Source: Candidatus Sumerlaeota bacterium
GTDB lineage: Bacteria > Sumerlaeota > Sumerlaeia > JADFCW01
NCBI GenBank assembly: GCA_017161705.1
Contig: JADFCW010000008.1
Coordinates: 1-48,824, forward strand
DNA: 48,824 nucleotides
Reading direction: 5' to 3'
The position numbers were made by a program, and so were the translations under genes. Positions 1 through 8,998 of the stretch are shown one piece after another. Within the stretch, counting starts at the first letter, position 1, and each line of letters begins with the position of its first letter. The notes beneath the pieces were generated by a model that saw nothing but the letters and a program-made list of their open reading frames with translations, ran no database searches and was not told where the DNA came from.

Positions 1-1161
1 GAGGATTGCGGGGTCGGGATGAGACGGCGGGACTTTCATGCGCATGCCGCACGAACATTGGGCGATGTGATAGCCGCTTTTGCGATACAGCACGTCCATT
101 GCCTCGCGCTTTCGAGCGGCGGGAGAGGGTTCAGCGTCGGTCGCACCTTCGCGCACAGGTATCTCGCTCGAATCGGCCAGCGCCGACGTACCGATCAATC
201 CGGACCTGCCGCTGACGGCGCGGTAGGCTTCCTCGTATTGTACAAAAGAAGCACTTTTCCCCATGGCCCGAAGAATCTTGATCCTCTCGGCCGTCGGCGG
301 ATGGGTCGAGAACAAACCGGAAACACCGCCCCGGGCAGCCAGAGGGTTGACAATAAACATCGGGGCGATCACACGGTTCACCGTGGGGCGTTCGCTCAAT
401 ACCGCTCTTTCGATCTTTTCCAGGGCGGAGGCCAATCCTTCGGGGTAACGCGTGAAACGCGCCGCCGACGCGTCGGCCAAATACTCGCGCTTGCGCGAGC
501 AGGCAAAATAGAGCAAGCGTGCAAAGATCGGCGCCAGAATTACCAACACCAGCGAGATCACTACCAGAAGGGCCTGCACCTGATCGCCGCCCCGGCTCCG
601 CCCGCCCCGAAACCGCCCATAGGCCATGCTCCGCCAGAACAGGTCGGCAATCAGCACAATGGCCGCCACCATCACGCCCGCTAACACGATGAACCGCGTG
701 TCCTGATTGCGGATGTGCCCAATTTCGTGGGCGACGACGCCCTGCAGCTCGTCGCGGTTCAGCCGTGCCAGAAGCCCCGTGGTCACCGCCACCGCTGAAC
801 GTTTCGGCGATCCGACCGCAAACGCATTGGGTACGTTGGACTCGATCAGGTAGACCTCGGGCATGGCGGGCAGGCCCGAGGCAATGGTCATCTCCTCGAC
901 GATGTTGAACAGTTTCGGCAGGTCGCGCTTTTCGATCCGGCGCGCGCCCGCTGTTGCCAGCATGATATTATCGCCGCCGGCATAGGCGACCAGGGTCAGA
1001 ATCAGCCATACGGCTCCGGCCAGTGCCGCGCCGGCCAACGCCCCTTCGGGCGCACCCGTGGCGGCCGCGCCGAGACTGGATCCCAGCGCCAGCAGAAGAA
1101 CGGCCATCAAGACCAGAAGGATCGCCGACTTGCGTTGGTTGGAACGGATTTGCTCCCACAC
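1..1161 (-). CDS. htpX: M48 family (HtpX-like) membrane metalloprotease with Cys-containing C-terminal extension; truncated at window start
   Basis: Hand translation of the minus strand from GTG at 1161 gives VWEQIRSNQRKSAILLVLMAVLLLALG...GLPAMPEVYLIESNVPNAFAVGSPKRSAVAVTTGLLARLNRDELQGVVAHEIGHIRNQDTRF, containing the HExxH motif. The frame stays open to base 1, so it is not in the ORF track. Confidence 0.9.
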   Translation of the reverse strand, partial: MWEQIRSNQRKSAILLVLMAVLLLALGSSLGAAATGAPEGALAGAALAGAVWLILTLVAYAGGDNIMLATAGARRIEKRDLPKLFNIVEEMTIASGLPAMPEVYLIESNVPNAFAVGSPKRSAVAVTTGLLARLNRDELQGVVAHEIGHIRNQDTRFIVLAGVMVAAIVLIADLFWRSMAYGRFRGGRSRGGDQVQALLVVISLVLVILAPIFARLLYFACSRKREYLADASAARFTRYPEGLASALEKIERAVLSERPTVNRVIAPMFIVNPLAARGGVSGLFSTHPPTAERIKILRAMGKSASFVQYEEAYRAVSGRSGLIGTSALADSSEIPVREGATDAEPSPAARKREAMDVLYRKSGYHIAQCSCGMRMKVPPSHPDPAIL

Positions 1162-1165
1162 GGTT

Positions 1166-1582
1166 TTACCCGCTTCCCGGCCGCCCTCGTTCGCTTTGCA
1201 GCAGACGGCCCAACAAACGCTTTACGGCTTCGGTTTCCGGTGCTCCGCCCGCCGATTCGATCAGCCGTCCCAGTTCGCCCTCATCGAGCCAGAGACCGTG
1301 GCCGTGCGAGCAACGGTCCACGACCACCGGCAGCGATCCTTTCGCGTCCACTTCATCCATTCGCGCGCCGCAGACCGGACATCGCCGCTTCGGGCCGCTC
1401 AAAGGCCGACCCTGCTGCTGGAGAGTCTGGCGGATCGGTCCGGACGGCACGCCGCTCATTTCCAGCAGAAGCTCGAGTTCGCCCCGATCGAGCCAGATTC
1501 CCTTGCACCGCAAACAGTGGTCCACCTCGATGCGGTCCATCTCCAGCACAATCATTTCAATCAGGCAAACGGGACACAACAT
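1166..1582 (-). CDS. zf-TFIIB-type zinc-ribbon protein
   Basis: Two CxxC...CxxC ribbons: MLCPVCLIEMIVLEMDRIEVDHCLRCKGIWLDRGELELLLE and RRCPVCGARMDEVDAKGSLPVVVDRCSHGHGLWLDEGELGRLI. Stop lies a few nt before the htpX start. Confidence 0.8.
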   Translation of the reverse strand: MLCPVCLIEMIVLEMDRIEVDHCLRCKGIWLDRGELELLLEMSGVPSGPIRQTLQQQGRPLSGPKRRCPVCGARMDEVDAKGSLPVVVDRCSHGHGLWLDEGELGRLIESAGGAPETEAVKRLLGRLLQSERGRPGSG

Positions 1583-1660
1583 CCCAGTGATCCTTCGCGG
1601 CTGAAATCCGTTCGCGCCTGCGTAGTGTTTTTGTCGCACTCCGGCGGTCGGGCAAGGCCG

Positions 1661-2575
1661 TTACGAAATAATCTCCGTTCCGATCCCTGTATCTGTGAAC
1701 AGTTCGAGCAGGAGCGCATGGGGGATGCGCCCGTCGAGAATATGGGTTTTTTCGACGCCGCCGGCAAGAGCTTCGAGACAGGCGCGAACCTTCGGGATCA
1801 TGCCGCCGCTGATGATGCCATCGCGGATCAATGCCTCGCAATCGGCGGCGCGAATCGTGGGGATCATGGTTGCAGGGTCGGCGGGATTTTTGCAGATCCC
1901 GCGCACGTCCGTCAATAGAATCAGGCGCGCAGCTTTGAGGGCGGCGGCAATTTCGGCAGCCACCGTGTCGGCATTGATGTTGAGCGTCTGGCCGTCGGCA
2001 TCCACGCCGATCGGTGAAATAACGGGAATAAACTCGTGCTTGTCGAGCACATCGAGGATTTCGGGATTGACGCGTTCGACTTCGCCGACGTAACCGATGT
2101 CGCCGACCTTGCCGTCGGGACCCGTCGGCCGGAACCGTTTGGCCAGAACCAGTCCAGCATCCTTGCCGCTGAGCCCCACGGCCCGACCCCCAGCCAGGTT
2201 GATTCCATTGACAATTTCGCCGTTGATCTTCCCGTCGAGCACCATCTGCGTGACGGAAAGAGTCTCCTCGTCGGTAACCCTCTGGCCCTCGAAGAATTTC
2301 GGCTGAATACCCAGCTTTTTCATGAGCTTGGTAATTTCCGGCCCTCCGCCGTGAACAATCACCACCCGAATGCCGACCGATTCCATCAGCACCACGTCGT
2401 GGATGACTCCCGCCTTCAACTCCTCCTTCACCATGGCGTGGCCGCCGTATTTGATGACGACGGTCTTGTTGTCGAATTGCTGGATGTACGGCAAGGCCTC
2501 GGCTAAAACGCGGGCGCGCTCGATGGCCGGTGCCAGAACCGGATCCTCGAGCTGTTGTTCTTTTGCCGAACCCAT
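1661..2575 (-). CDS. argB: Acetylglutamate kinase
   Basis: Amino-acid kinase motifs: NKTVVIKYGGHAMV, IVHGGGPEITKLMKKLGI, NINADTVAAEIAAALKAARLILLTDVRGI, GGMIPKVRACLEAL. Confidence 0.95.
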   Translation of the reverse strand: MGSAKEQQLEDPVLAPAIERARVLAEALPYIQQFDNKTVVIKYGGHAMVKEELKAGVIHDVVLMESVGIRVVIVHGGGPEITKLMKKLGIQPKFFEGQRVTDEETLSVTQMVLDGKINGEIVNGINLAGGRAVGLSGKDAGLVLAKRFRPTGPDGKVGDIGYVGEVERVNPEILDVLDKHEFIPVISPIGVDADGQTLNINADTVAAEIAAALKAARLILLTDVRGICKNPADPATMIPTIRAADCEALIRDGIISGGMIPKVRACLEALAGGVEKTHILDGRIPHALLLELFTDTGIGTEIIS

Positions 2576-2666
2576 GGGGTGTTTTCTCCTCCCGAAACAG
2601 AATCATGGAGCCGACGCGCGGCTCGCGCCATGGAAGCAGTTCATTGGCTGCCCGCCTGCGCCGCCC

Positions 2667-3371
2667 TCACCGTTTGTTTTCGATTTTCAAATTGTCGAAC
2701 CGAACCCAGTTACCCACCGTGCTGAAACCAAAATAGCGGTGTTCGGCATCCTTGATGGGCGTTTCGTCCGAAGCGCTGATCAACAGGTCCTCGTTGATAT
2801 AAACTCGAATCGAGCCCCGGTAGCGTTTGATTTTCACTGCATAGGGACGCTCTTTGTGCAATGTGATAGATTCGCGGCCGAGGCGCTCGCGGCTGGCCTC
2901 ATCCCCGTCGCGCGTGATCTTATACAGCGTAATCCGCTTGTTGTCCGACCCGCCGACGATCAACTCGTAGCCCGACAGCGTCTTTCCGTTGCCGAAAATG
3001 TAGCAATTGAGCTCGCCCGGATGATCGAGGCATTCGCCCTCGAACTCCATCACCAGATCGTCGGGAATCGGATGCCTCAGCCAAAGAATGGTCCGGGTCT
3101 GCGAGGTTTGGCGCGCATCGCCCTCGAGCCAGCCGTCGCGAACCGCCCACTGGCCGGTGTCATTCCATTGCCAGTCCATCATTTCGGCGTTGGAGTTGAA
3201 CTGCGCTCGGAAGATAGCGAGCGTGCCGTCCTTGCTCTGTTTGCTGCCGCAGGCCCCCCCGACGAGAGCCATAGCCCCAAGCAGCCATATAAAAATGAAA
3301 GCACCCCTTCCCCGCGTACCCCGCTGGCTTTTTCGGATGCTGCTCTGACGACAGGTGGTTTGAGCTTTCAT
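2667..3371 (-). CDS. Secreted lipoprotein with ConA-like/DUF1080-like domain
   Basis: Hydrophobic N-terminus with a lipobox-like VGGAC, then a beta-rich sequence with a DUF1080/LamG-like pattern (YELIVGGSDNKRITLYKI...HRYFGFSTVGNWVRFDNLKIENKR). Confidence 0.55.
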   Translation of the reverse strand: MKAQTTCRQSSIRKSQRGTRGRGAFIFIWLLGAMALVGGACGSKQSKDGTLAIFRAQFNSNAEMMDWQWNDTGQWAVRDGWLEGDARQTSQTRTILWLRHPIPDDLVMEFEGECLDHPGELNCYIFGNGKTLSGYELIVGGSDNKRITLYKITRDGDEASRERLGRESITLHKERPYAVKIKRYRGSIRVYINEDLLISASDETPIKDAEHRYFGFSTVGNWVRFDNLKIENKR

Positions 3372-3390
3372 CTTCCTGCACGGTCAACCA

Positions 3391-4605
3391 TCAAGTCGTA
3401 TAATGGGCGTTAAAGCTGACATAGGCATCGGAAATGTCGCAAGTCCAAAAGATTGCAGCGCCCGAACCGCCCGTGCCCAGGTCCACCTCGACAGAGAATT
3501 CTGGCTTTTTCATCGCCGCGGCCAGCGCCCCACGGTCGGCCCCTGTCAGCGTTCCCCGATCCAGCACACGCATGCCGTCAAATCCCACGCTGCATTGCCG
3601 CGGATCTAATTCCACGCCCGCATTGCCCAAGGCCGCCGCAATCCGGCCCCAGTTGGGGTCCTCGCCCAGAAACGCCATTTTGACAAGGATGGAATTGGCC
3701 AGCGAGCGAGCGACTTGCCGCGCCTCGTCGTCCGACCGCGCGCCGGTGATCCGGAGCGTGACCAGCTTGGTCGCCCCTTCGCCGTCGCGCACCATCATGC
3801 GCGCCAGCTCAATGCATATATCGCGCACAGCGTTTTCGAAGACCGCTGCCTCGGCGCTCCCGCGCCGGATCGCGGCATTGCCCGCCGCGCCGTTGGCCAG
3901 CAGGATCACCGTGTCGTTGGTGCTCGTGTCGCCGTCCACCGAAATGCTGTTGAACGAATCGCGCACGGCGGGACGCAACACGGTCGGCAGACAGCCGGAC
4001 TCGACCGCCGCATCGGTGGCCAGAAAACAGAACATCGTCGCCATGTTGGGATGAATCATACCCGCGCCCTTGGCCATGCCGATCAAACGGACGTCCTTTC
4101 CGCCGACCTCGAATCGGCGTCCGGCCATCTTGCGGAACGCATCGGTCGTGCAGATCGCGTCGGCCGCCGACTCCCAGCCGGTCGGACTCAGCGCGGCCGC
4201 AACGCGCGGAATGCCTGCCTCGATCTTGTCCATGGGCAGCGGAACGCCGATAACGCCGGTCGAACAGACAAACACTTCCTCCGCTGGCGCGCCGATGGCC
4301 CGGCCCGCCGCCTCGCACATGGCCAGAGCATCGCGCTCGCCTTGCTCGCCCGTGCAGGCGTTGGCATTGCCGCTCGATGCAATAATAGCGCGCGCGCCGT
4401 TGCGGCCGTGACGGCGCGAAACCACCACCGGCGCGGCGGCAAAACGGTTCTGGGTGAACATCGCCGCCGCCTCACACCGCGTCTCCGAAACAATCATCGC
4501 CAGATCGGGCCGGCCCGATGCCTTGATCCCGCAGGTGACGCCCGCGGCGCGAAATCCCCGCGGATAGCATGCGCTTTCGACTGGCTGGGGACTATACATC
4601 GCCAT
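3391..4605 (-). CDS. argJ: Bifunctional glutamate N-acetyltransferase / amino-acid acetyltransferase (ArgJ)
   Basis: ArgJ signatures: GFRAAGVTCGIKASGRPDLAMI, GMAKGAGMIHPNMATMFCFLATDA (autoprocessing MAT/TM), SISVDGDTSTNDTVILLANG, VKMAFLGEDPNWGRIAAALGNAGV. Start at 4605 follows AAAGGA. Confidence 0.95.
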   Translation of the reverse strand: MAMYSPQPVESACYPRGFRAAGVTCGIKASGRPDLAMIVSETRCEAAAMFTQNRFAAAPVVVSRRHGRNGARAIIASSGNANACTGEQGERDALAMCEAAGRAIGAPAEEVFVCSTGVIGVPLPMDKIEAGIPRVAAALSPTGWESAADAICTTDAFRKMAGRRFEVGGKDVRLIGMAKGAGMIHPNMATMFCFLATDAAVESGCLPTVLRPAVRDSFNSISVDGDTSTNDTVILLANGAAGNAAIRRGSAEAAVFENAVRDICIELARMMVRDGEGATKLVTLRITGARSDDEARQVARSLANSILVKMAFLGEDPNWGRIAAALGNAGVELDPRQCSVGFDGMRVLDRGTLTGADRGALAAAMKKPEFSVEVDLGTGGSGAAIFWTCDISDAYVSFNAHYTT

Positions 4606-4980
4606 TGCGCAATCCTTTCCTCGTGCGCCGGACAGTTGCGGGAAAAATTTTGACCTACCATCGCGAGTATACCGCACCAGCGCAACGAGTCCGGCATCAT
4701 GCGCGCGCCCGCAAAACAATCAATATAAAACTCTGCCGCGGGGGGCGGTGCGTTCGCTGACAGGCCTGTTCCGCAAAGAGAGAATATGCGCAGGGTGCGG
4801 CCTCCGCACCCCGTTCCGCCCCCGCCGGATTTCTATCTTGATTTGGAAGCGAGGTCTTTGATAACCACCCGAGCAGCGGCGGCGGGAAATTATAGGGCCG
4901 CAGGAGGACCGAAGCCTCTAGGTAACCGCCGTTTGTTCCCGCAATCGAGCCGCCGCAAAAGTCATTCGGCGAGGTTTCGC

Positions 4981-6006
4981 ATGACCAAACGCACGGGCAT
5001 CGCCGTTGCAGGCAATTGGATTATTGACCACGTCAAAATTCTCGACACATGGCCGGCCGAGGGCACCCTGGCCAACATTCTCTCGGAAGGCCGCGGCACA
5101 GGGGGCGCGCCTTACAACGTCGCCGTGGACCTCCACACTCTCGACCCCTCGCTGCCCATCGAGTGCATTGGTCTGATCGGCCGCGACTCCGACGGTGAGT
5201 TTATCCTCGGCCACATGCGCGCCCTCGGCTGCGACACTCGCCAGTTGCGCCAGACCCGCGCCGCCCCAACTTCCTACACCGACGTGATGACCGTTCAAGG
5301 AACGGGTAACCGCACGTTTTTTCACAACCGCGGCACCAATGCGCTGTTTTCCATTCAACACATCAACTTCGACGCCGTGCGGTCGCGCATCTTTCATCTC
5401 GGCTATCTTCTTCTGCTCGATCAATTGGACAAGAGCGATCCGGAGTTTCGCACGGTGGCGGCCCGGTTGCTCTGCGAGCTTCGCAAGCGCGGCATCAAAA
5501 CCTCCGTGGATGTCGTCAGCGAGGACAGCCGCCGCTTCGAGCGTATCGTCAATCCCGCCCTGCCCCACATGGACTATCTCATTCTCAACGAAATCGAGGC
5601 CTGCCGCACCACCGGCCACGTGCCGCGAAAGGGAAAGCACCTCGACATGGCGGCCATCAAGGCCAGCGCGCGCGAACTGCTCCGGCGCGGCGTCCATGAA
5701 CTGGTCTGCATTCACATGCCCGAGGGCGGCTATGTGCTCGATGCCAAAGGACGCGAGATTTTCCAGCCCTCGCTTGAACTGCCGCGCAGCTTTATCAAAG
5801 GAAGCGCGGGGGCCGGCGACGCCTTTTGCGCCGGCATGCTCTACGGCATTTACAACCGCTGGCCGATTCGCAAATGTCTTCTTCTGGCCGTCTGTTGCGG
5901 CGCCGCCTGCATGAGCGATCCCACGTGCACGGCGGGCATGCGGCCGCTGAAGGAAACGCTGGCCCTGGCCGGCGAATTTGCCTTTCAGGAACCGTTGGAG
6001 GTGTGA
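4981..6006 (+). CDS. PfkB family carbohydrate kinase
   Basis: PfkB motifs: N-terminal GxGGAPYNVAVDLHTL and C-terminal FIKGSAGAGDAFCAGMLYGIYN. Located just upstream of uxaC. Confidence 0.85.
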   Translation: MTKRTGIAVAGNWIIDHVKILDTWPAEGTLANILSEGRGTGGAPYNVAVDLHTLDPSLPIECIGLIGRDSDGEFILGHMRALGCDTRQLRQTRAAPTSYTDVMTVQGTGNRTFFHNRGTNALFSIQHINFDAVRSRIFHLGYLLLLDQLDKSDPEFRTVAARLLCELRKRGIKTSVDVVSEDSRRFERIVNPALPHMDYLILNEIEACRTTGHVPRKGKHLDMAAIKASARELLRRGVHELVCIHMPEGGYVLDAKGREIFQPSLELPRSFIKGSAGAGDAFCAGMLYGIYNRWPIRKCLLLAVCCGAACMSDPTCTAGMRPLKETLALAGEFAFQEPLEV

Positions 6007-6356
6007 GAAGAAACCCTGCTCCTGCGTGAAACAGCGCCCGACCCTCCGCCTCCCGCGGCAAGTGCGTGCCGCTCGTTTCCAACACCCATCCCCAAAGGGA
6101 TGCCCTGCAAATTCAACTCTGGGGATAGGCCTGCCCCGCGCGCAGTTCAAATCAAAACAGGCTTTCTACCCTTTTGAGCACGCCAACCTCCCCCCACCAA
6201 AGCAATCAATTTCCGCTTGCCCTCCTGGTGTCAACATGACAAACCATCGGCGGATTCATGGAACCGAACCGTGCGCCAAAACCGTTCACCGGCAAGAGGT
6301 CCGGCCGCTTGTCCAAAATCCAAAACCGAAAATCCAAAAGCCACAGGAGCCGAAAC

Positions 6357-7799
6357 ATGGCCAAACGTCCGTTTATCCACGAAGATTTCCTTCTCGAAAC
6401 CGAGCCCGCACGGCGGCTGTATCATGAGTTCGCTGCCGACATGCCCATCATTGACTATCACTGCCACCTCTCGCCCGAACTCATCGCCCGCGACCACCGC
6501 TTTGCCAATCTCGCCGAAATCTGGCTCCAGGGCGATCACTACAAATGGCGGGCCATGCGCGCCAACGGCGTCGCGGAACGCTTCATCACCGGCGATGCCA
6601 GCGACTGGGAGAAATTCGAGAAATGGGCCGAGACCGTCCCCGCGCTGCTTCGCAATCCGCTCTATCATTGGACGCACCTCGAGCTGAAGCGGCCGTTCGG
6701 AATCAACGACCGGCTGCTGGGGCCGAAGACTGCGCGCGCAATCTGGGACGAGTGCAACGCCAAGCTGAAAAAACCGGCTTTCTCTTGCCGCGGCATCCTC
6801 AAGCAGATGAATGTCGCCGTCGTTTGCACGACCGACGATCCGGCCGACTCTCTCGAGCATCATCGCGCGCTGGCCGCGGACAAAAAGTTCCCCGTCAAAG
6901 TGCTGCCCACCTGGCGCCCCGATAGGGGCATGGCCGTGGAAAACCCCGCCGCCTTCAACGCATGGCTCAGCCGCCTCGAAGCCGCCGCCGACCTCGAGAT
7001 CAGGAGTTTCAACACCTACATGGAGGCCCTGCGAAAGCGCCACGACTTCTTTCATGAGACCGGCTGCCGTGTCTCGGACCACGGGATCGAGACCGTCTAT
7101 GCCGAGGAAACGCTCCTTAGCAAAGCGGCCCAGATCTTTTCCAAAATTCGCGCCGGCAAGATGCTCGACTCCAGCGAGATCGCATCTTTCAAGTCTGCCA
7201 TGCTCTATGAGTTTGCCGTCATGGACGCCGAGAAAAACTGGACGCAGCAATTCCACATCGGCGCTCTGCGCAATAACAACACCCGTATGTTTGAGGCCCT
7301 CGGACCCGACGCGGGGTTTGATTCGATTGCCGACGGCGAACTGGCCCGTCCCCTTTCGCGCTTCCTCGACCGACTCGAACGCGCGGGCCGCCTCACGCGT
7401 ACCATTCTCTACAACCTCAACCCCCGCGACAACGCGTTGATTGCCACCATGATCGGCAATTTTCAGGATGGCCAAACCCCCGGCAAAATCCAGTTCGGCA
7501 GCGCCTGGTGGTTCCTCGATCAACTCGACGGCATGACCCAGCAGATCGAAACACTTTCACAGATGGGCCTTCTCAGCCGTTTTGTCGGGATGCTGACCGA
7601 CAGCCGGTCGTTCCTCAGCTACACGCGCCACGAATACTTCCGGCGATTGCTGTGCAACATTCTCGGCAACGACATTGTGCGCGGCCTGATCCCCAACGAC
7701 ATGGCCATGGTCGGGGCCATGGTGCGCGACATCTGCACTTACAATGCCGTGCGCTATTTCGGCTTCGATGTGCCGGGGATCAAGCTGCCCAAGGGATAA
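6357..7799 (+). CDS. uxaC: Glucuronate (uronate) isomerase
   Basis: UxaC signatures: FIHEDFLLETEPARRLYHEFAADMPIIDYHCHLSPELIA, DSRSFLSYTRHEYFRRLLCNILG. ATG preceded by AGGAG. Confidence 0.93.
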   Translation: MAKRPFIHEDFLLETEPARRLYHEFAADMPIIDYHCHLSPELIARDHRFANLAEIWLQGDHYKWRAMRANGVAERFITGDASDWEKFEKWAETVPALLRNPLYHWTHLELKRPFGINDRLLGPKTARAIWDECNAKLKKPAFSCRGILKQMNVAVVCTTDDPADSLEHHRALAADKKFPVKVLPTWRPDRGMAVENPAAFNAWLSRLEAAADLEIRSFNTYMEALRKRHDFFHETGCRVSDHGIETVYAEETLLSKAAQIFSKIRAGKMLDSSEIASFKSAMLYEFAVMDAEKNWTQQFHIGALRNNNTRMFEALGPDAGFDSIADGELARPLSRFLDRLERAGRLTRTILYNLNPRDNALIATMIGNFQDGQTPGKIQFGSAWWFLDQLDGMTQQIETLSQMGLLSRFVGMLTDSRSFLSYTRHEYFRRLLCNILGNDIVRGLIPNDMAMVGAMVRDICTYNAVRYFGFDVPGIKLPKG

Positions 7800-7810
7800 C
7801 GCAGAAAAAC

Positions 7811-8935
7811 TTATCCGCGACTTATCCAAGTCTCGTTTCTGGAAAAGCGCCAGCAGCGGGGAAAAAGCGCTTCTAGAATGTCGGCGGCCTGCGGTGGGAT
7901 TTCCACTTGATGGAGATAGGCCAGCGTGCGCGCCGAGCGGTAGCCGAGGATCATCTGCGCCACGGCGCCCGCACGCAACGGCACCGGCGCGAGGCCGGCG
8001 GCGATTCCCGCACGGACATGCCAGCCGGCGAGGGTTGCCTCCAGCGTGGCTTGTCCGGCATCGGTGTCAAACGCAACCGCGCCGGGTTTGATGTCTGCCC
8101 GTTGGGCAGGCCCTCCCGATACTTCCAGAACCGCTTGAAGGGCCGCGGCCAGATCGGTCAGACGCACCATGTCGCAGCGAACGTTGCGCGACCGTCCATT
8201 TTCCTCTTCGTCTGCGTCCTCCTGCGGTTCGCTAGGGGAAACGCGCACGCGCGCGCCGGCGGCCATCGCCATGACCATCAGCGGCGTGTGGCGCGTGGCA
8301 TAGATGGGATAATTCAGGCCGGGGCCGGGCGCGGGCGGATACTCGAACAGAATGCGCGACTTGCCTCGGCTTCGCGCTATCCACGCCGCCTCGCGCAACG
8401 CCGCAACGGCTTCCCCTTCGTCGAGATCGCGTTCGCGCGCCACGACCAGCAGGTCTTCCTGGATGTCCGGCGACTCGTCGAACACTAGCATTCCCTCGGG
8501 ATTGTCCGGCCGCCCGCCTCCGAAGGTCTGTTCAATTTCTTCGGGTCGAAGAACAAACGCGCTGTTATGCGTGAAGGTCTCGAAACCCAGCTCTCGACCC
8601 AGCGCATAGGGCAGGCGCGCTGCCAGCCACGGCACGCCTGCCGCGCGCAAATCGCCGCAGCACGCAGCGAGAAGTTCCCGAAAGGCGTTTGCATCGCCAA
8701 ACTCCGGATGCATACGGCCGGCAATCAGAAACGCGTAGCGAACGCTGCCGCGCGGGAAGTCCATCCGGCGGTCCGGGGCTATTGCGGCGAAGGCAACGGG
8801 AAGGTCCCCGACGCACAGTACGCGGATCCACTCGGAAGGGACGGAATCCCATGGAGCGGAAATCGGCGCGTCCCGCAAAAAGCGCTCGACCGCCGCCGCT
8901 CCTTCCGCCGTTTCCGCAGTCAAAATATTTGCCAT
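7811..8935 (-). CDS. Eis-like GNAT acetyltransferase (possible C-terminal SCP2-like domain)
   Basis: Fold-level resemblance only: N-terminal GNAT-like region (VRYAFLIAGRMHPEFGDANAFRELLAACCGDLRAAGVPWLAARLPYALGRELGFETF) and a C-terminal region with an Eis-like layout. Confidence 0.4.
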   Translation of the reverse strand: MANILTAETAEGAAAVERFLRDAPISAPWDSVPSEWIRVLCVGDLPVAFAAIAPDRRMDFPRGSVRYAFLIAGRMHPEFGDANAFRELLAACCGDLRAAGVPWLAARLPYALGRELGFETFTHNSAFVLRPEEIEQTFGGGRPDNPEGMLVFDESPDIQEDLLVVARERDLDEGEAVAALREAAWIARSRGKSRILFEYPPAPGPGLNYPIYATRHTPLMVMAMAAGARVRVSPSEPQEDADEEENGRSRNVRCDMVRLTDLAAALQAVLEVSGGPAQRADIKPGAVAFDTDAGQATLEATLAGWHVRAGIAAGLAPVPLRAGAVAQMILGYRSARTLAYLHQVEIPPQAADILEALFPRCWRFSRNETWISRG

Positions 8936-8998
8936 GTTGTTTGTACTCGACAAAGGAACTGCCTGAGGCCTCCGGCCACCCCGCGGCATTCTCCCGCG

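Noticed and set aside
4918-6150. 410-aa ORF antisense to the PfkB kinase gene
   Set aside because: The plus strand carries clear PfkB motifs; the antisense product has no recognisable domain.
6231-7523. 430-aa ORF antisense to uxaC
   Set aside because: Shadow ORF of a clear uxaC; composition typical of antisense frames.
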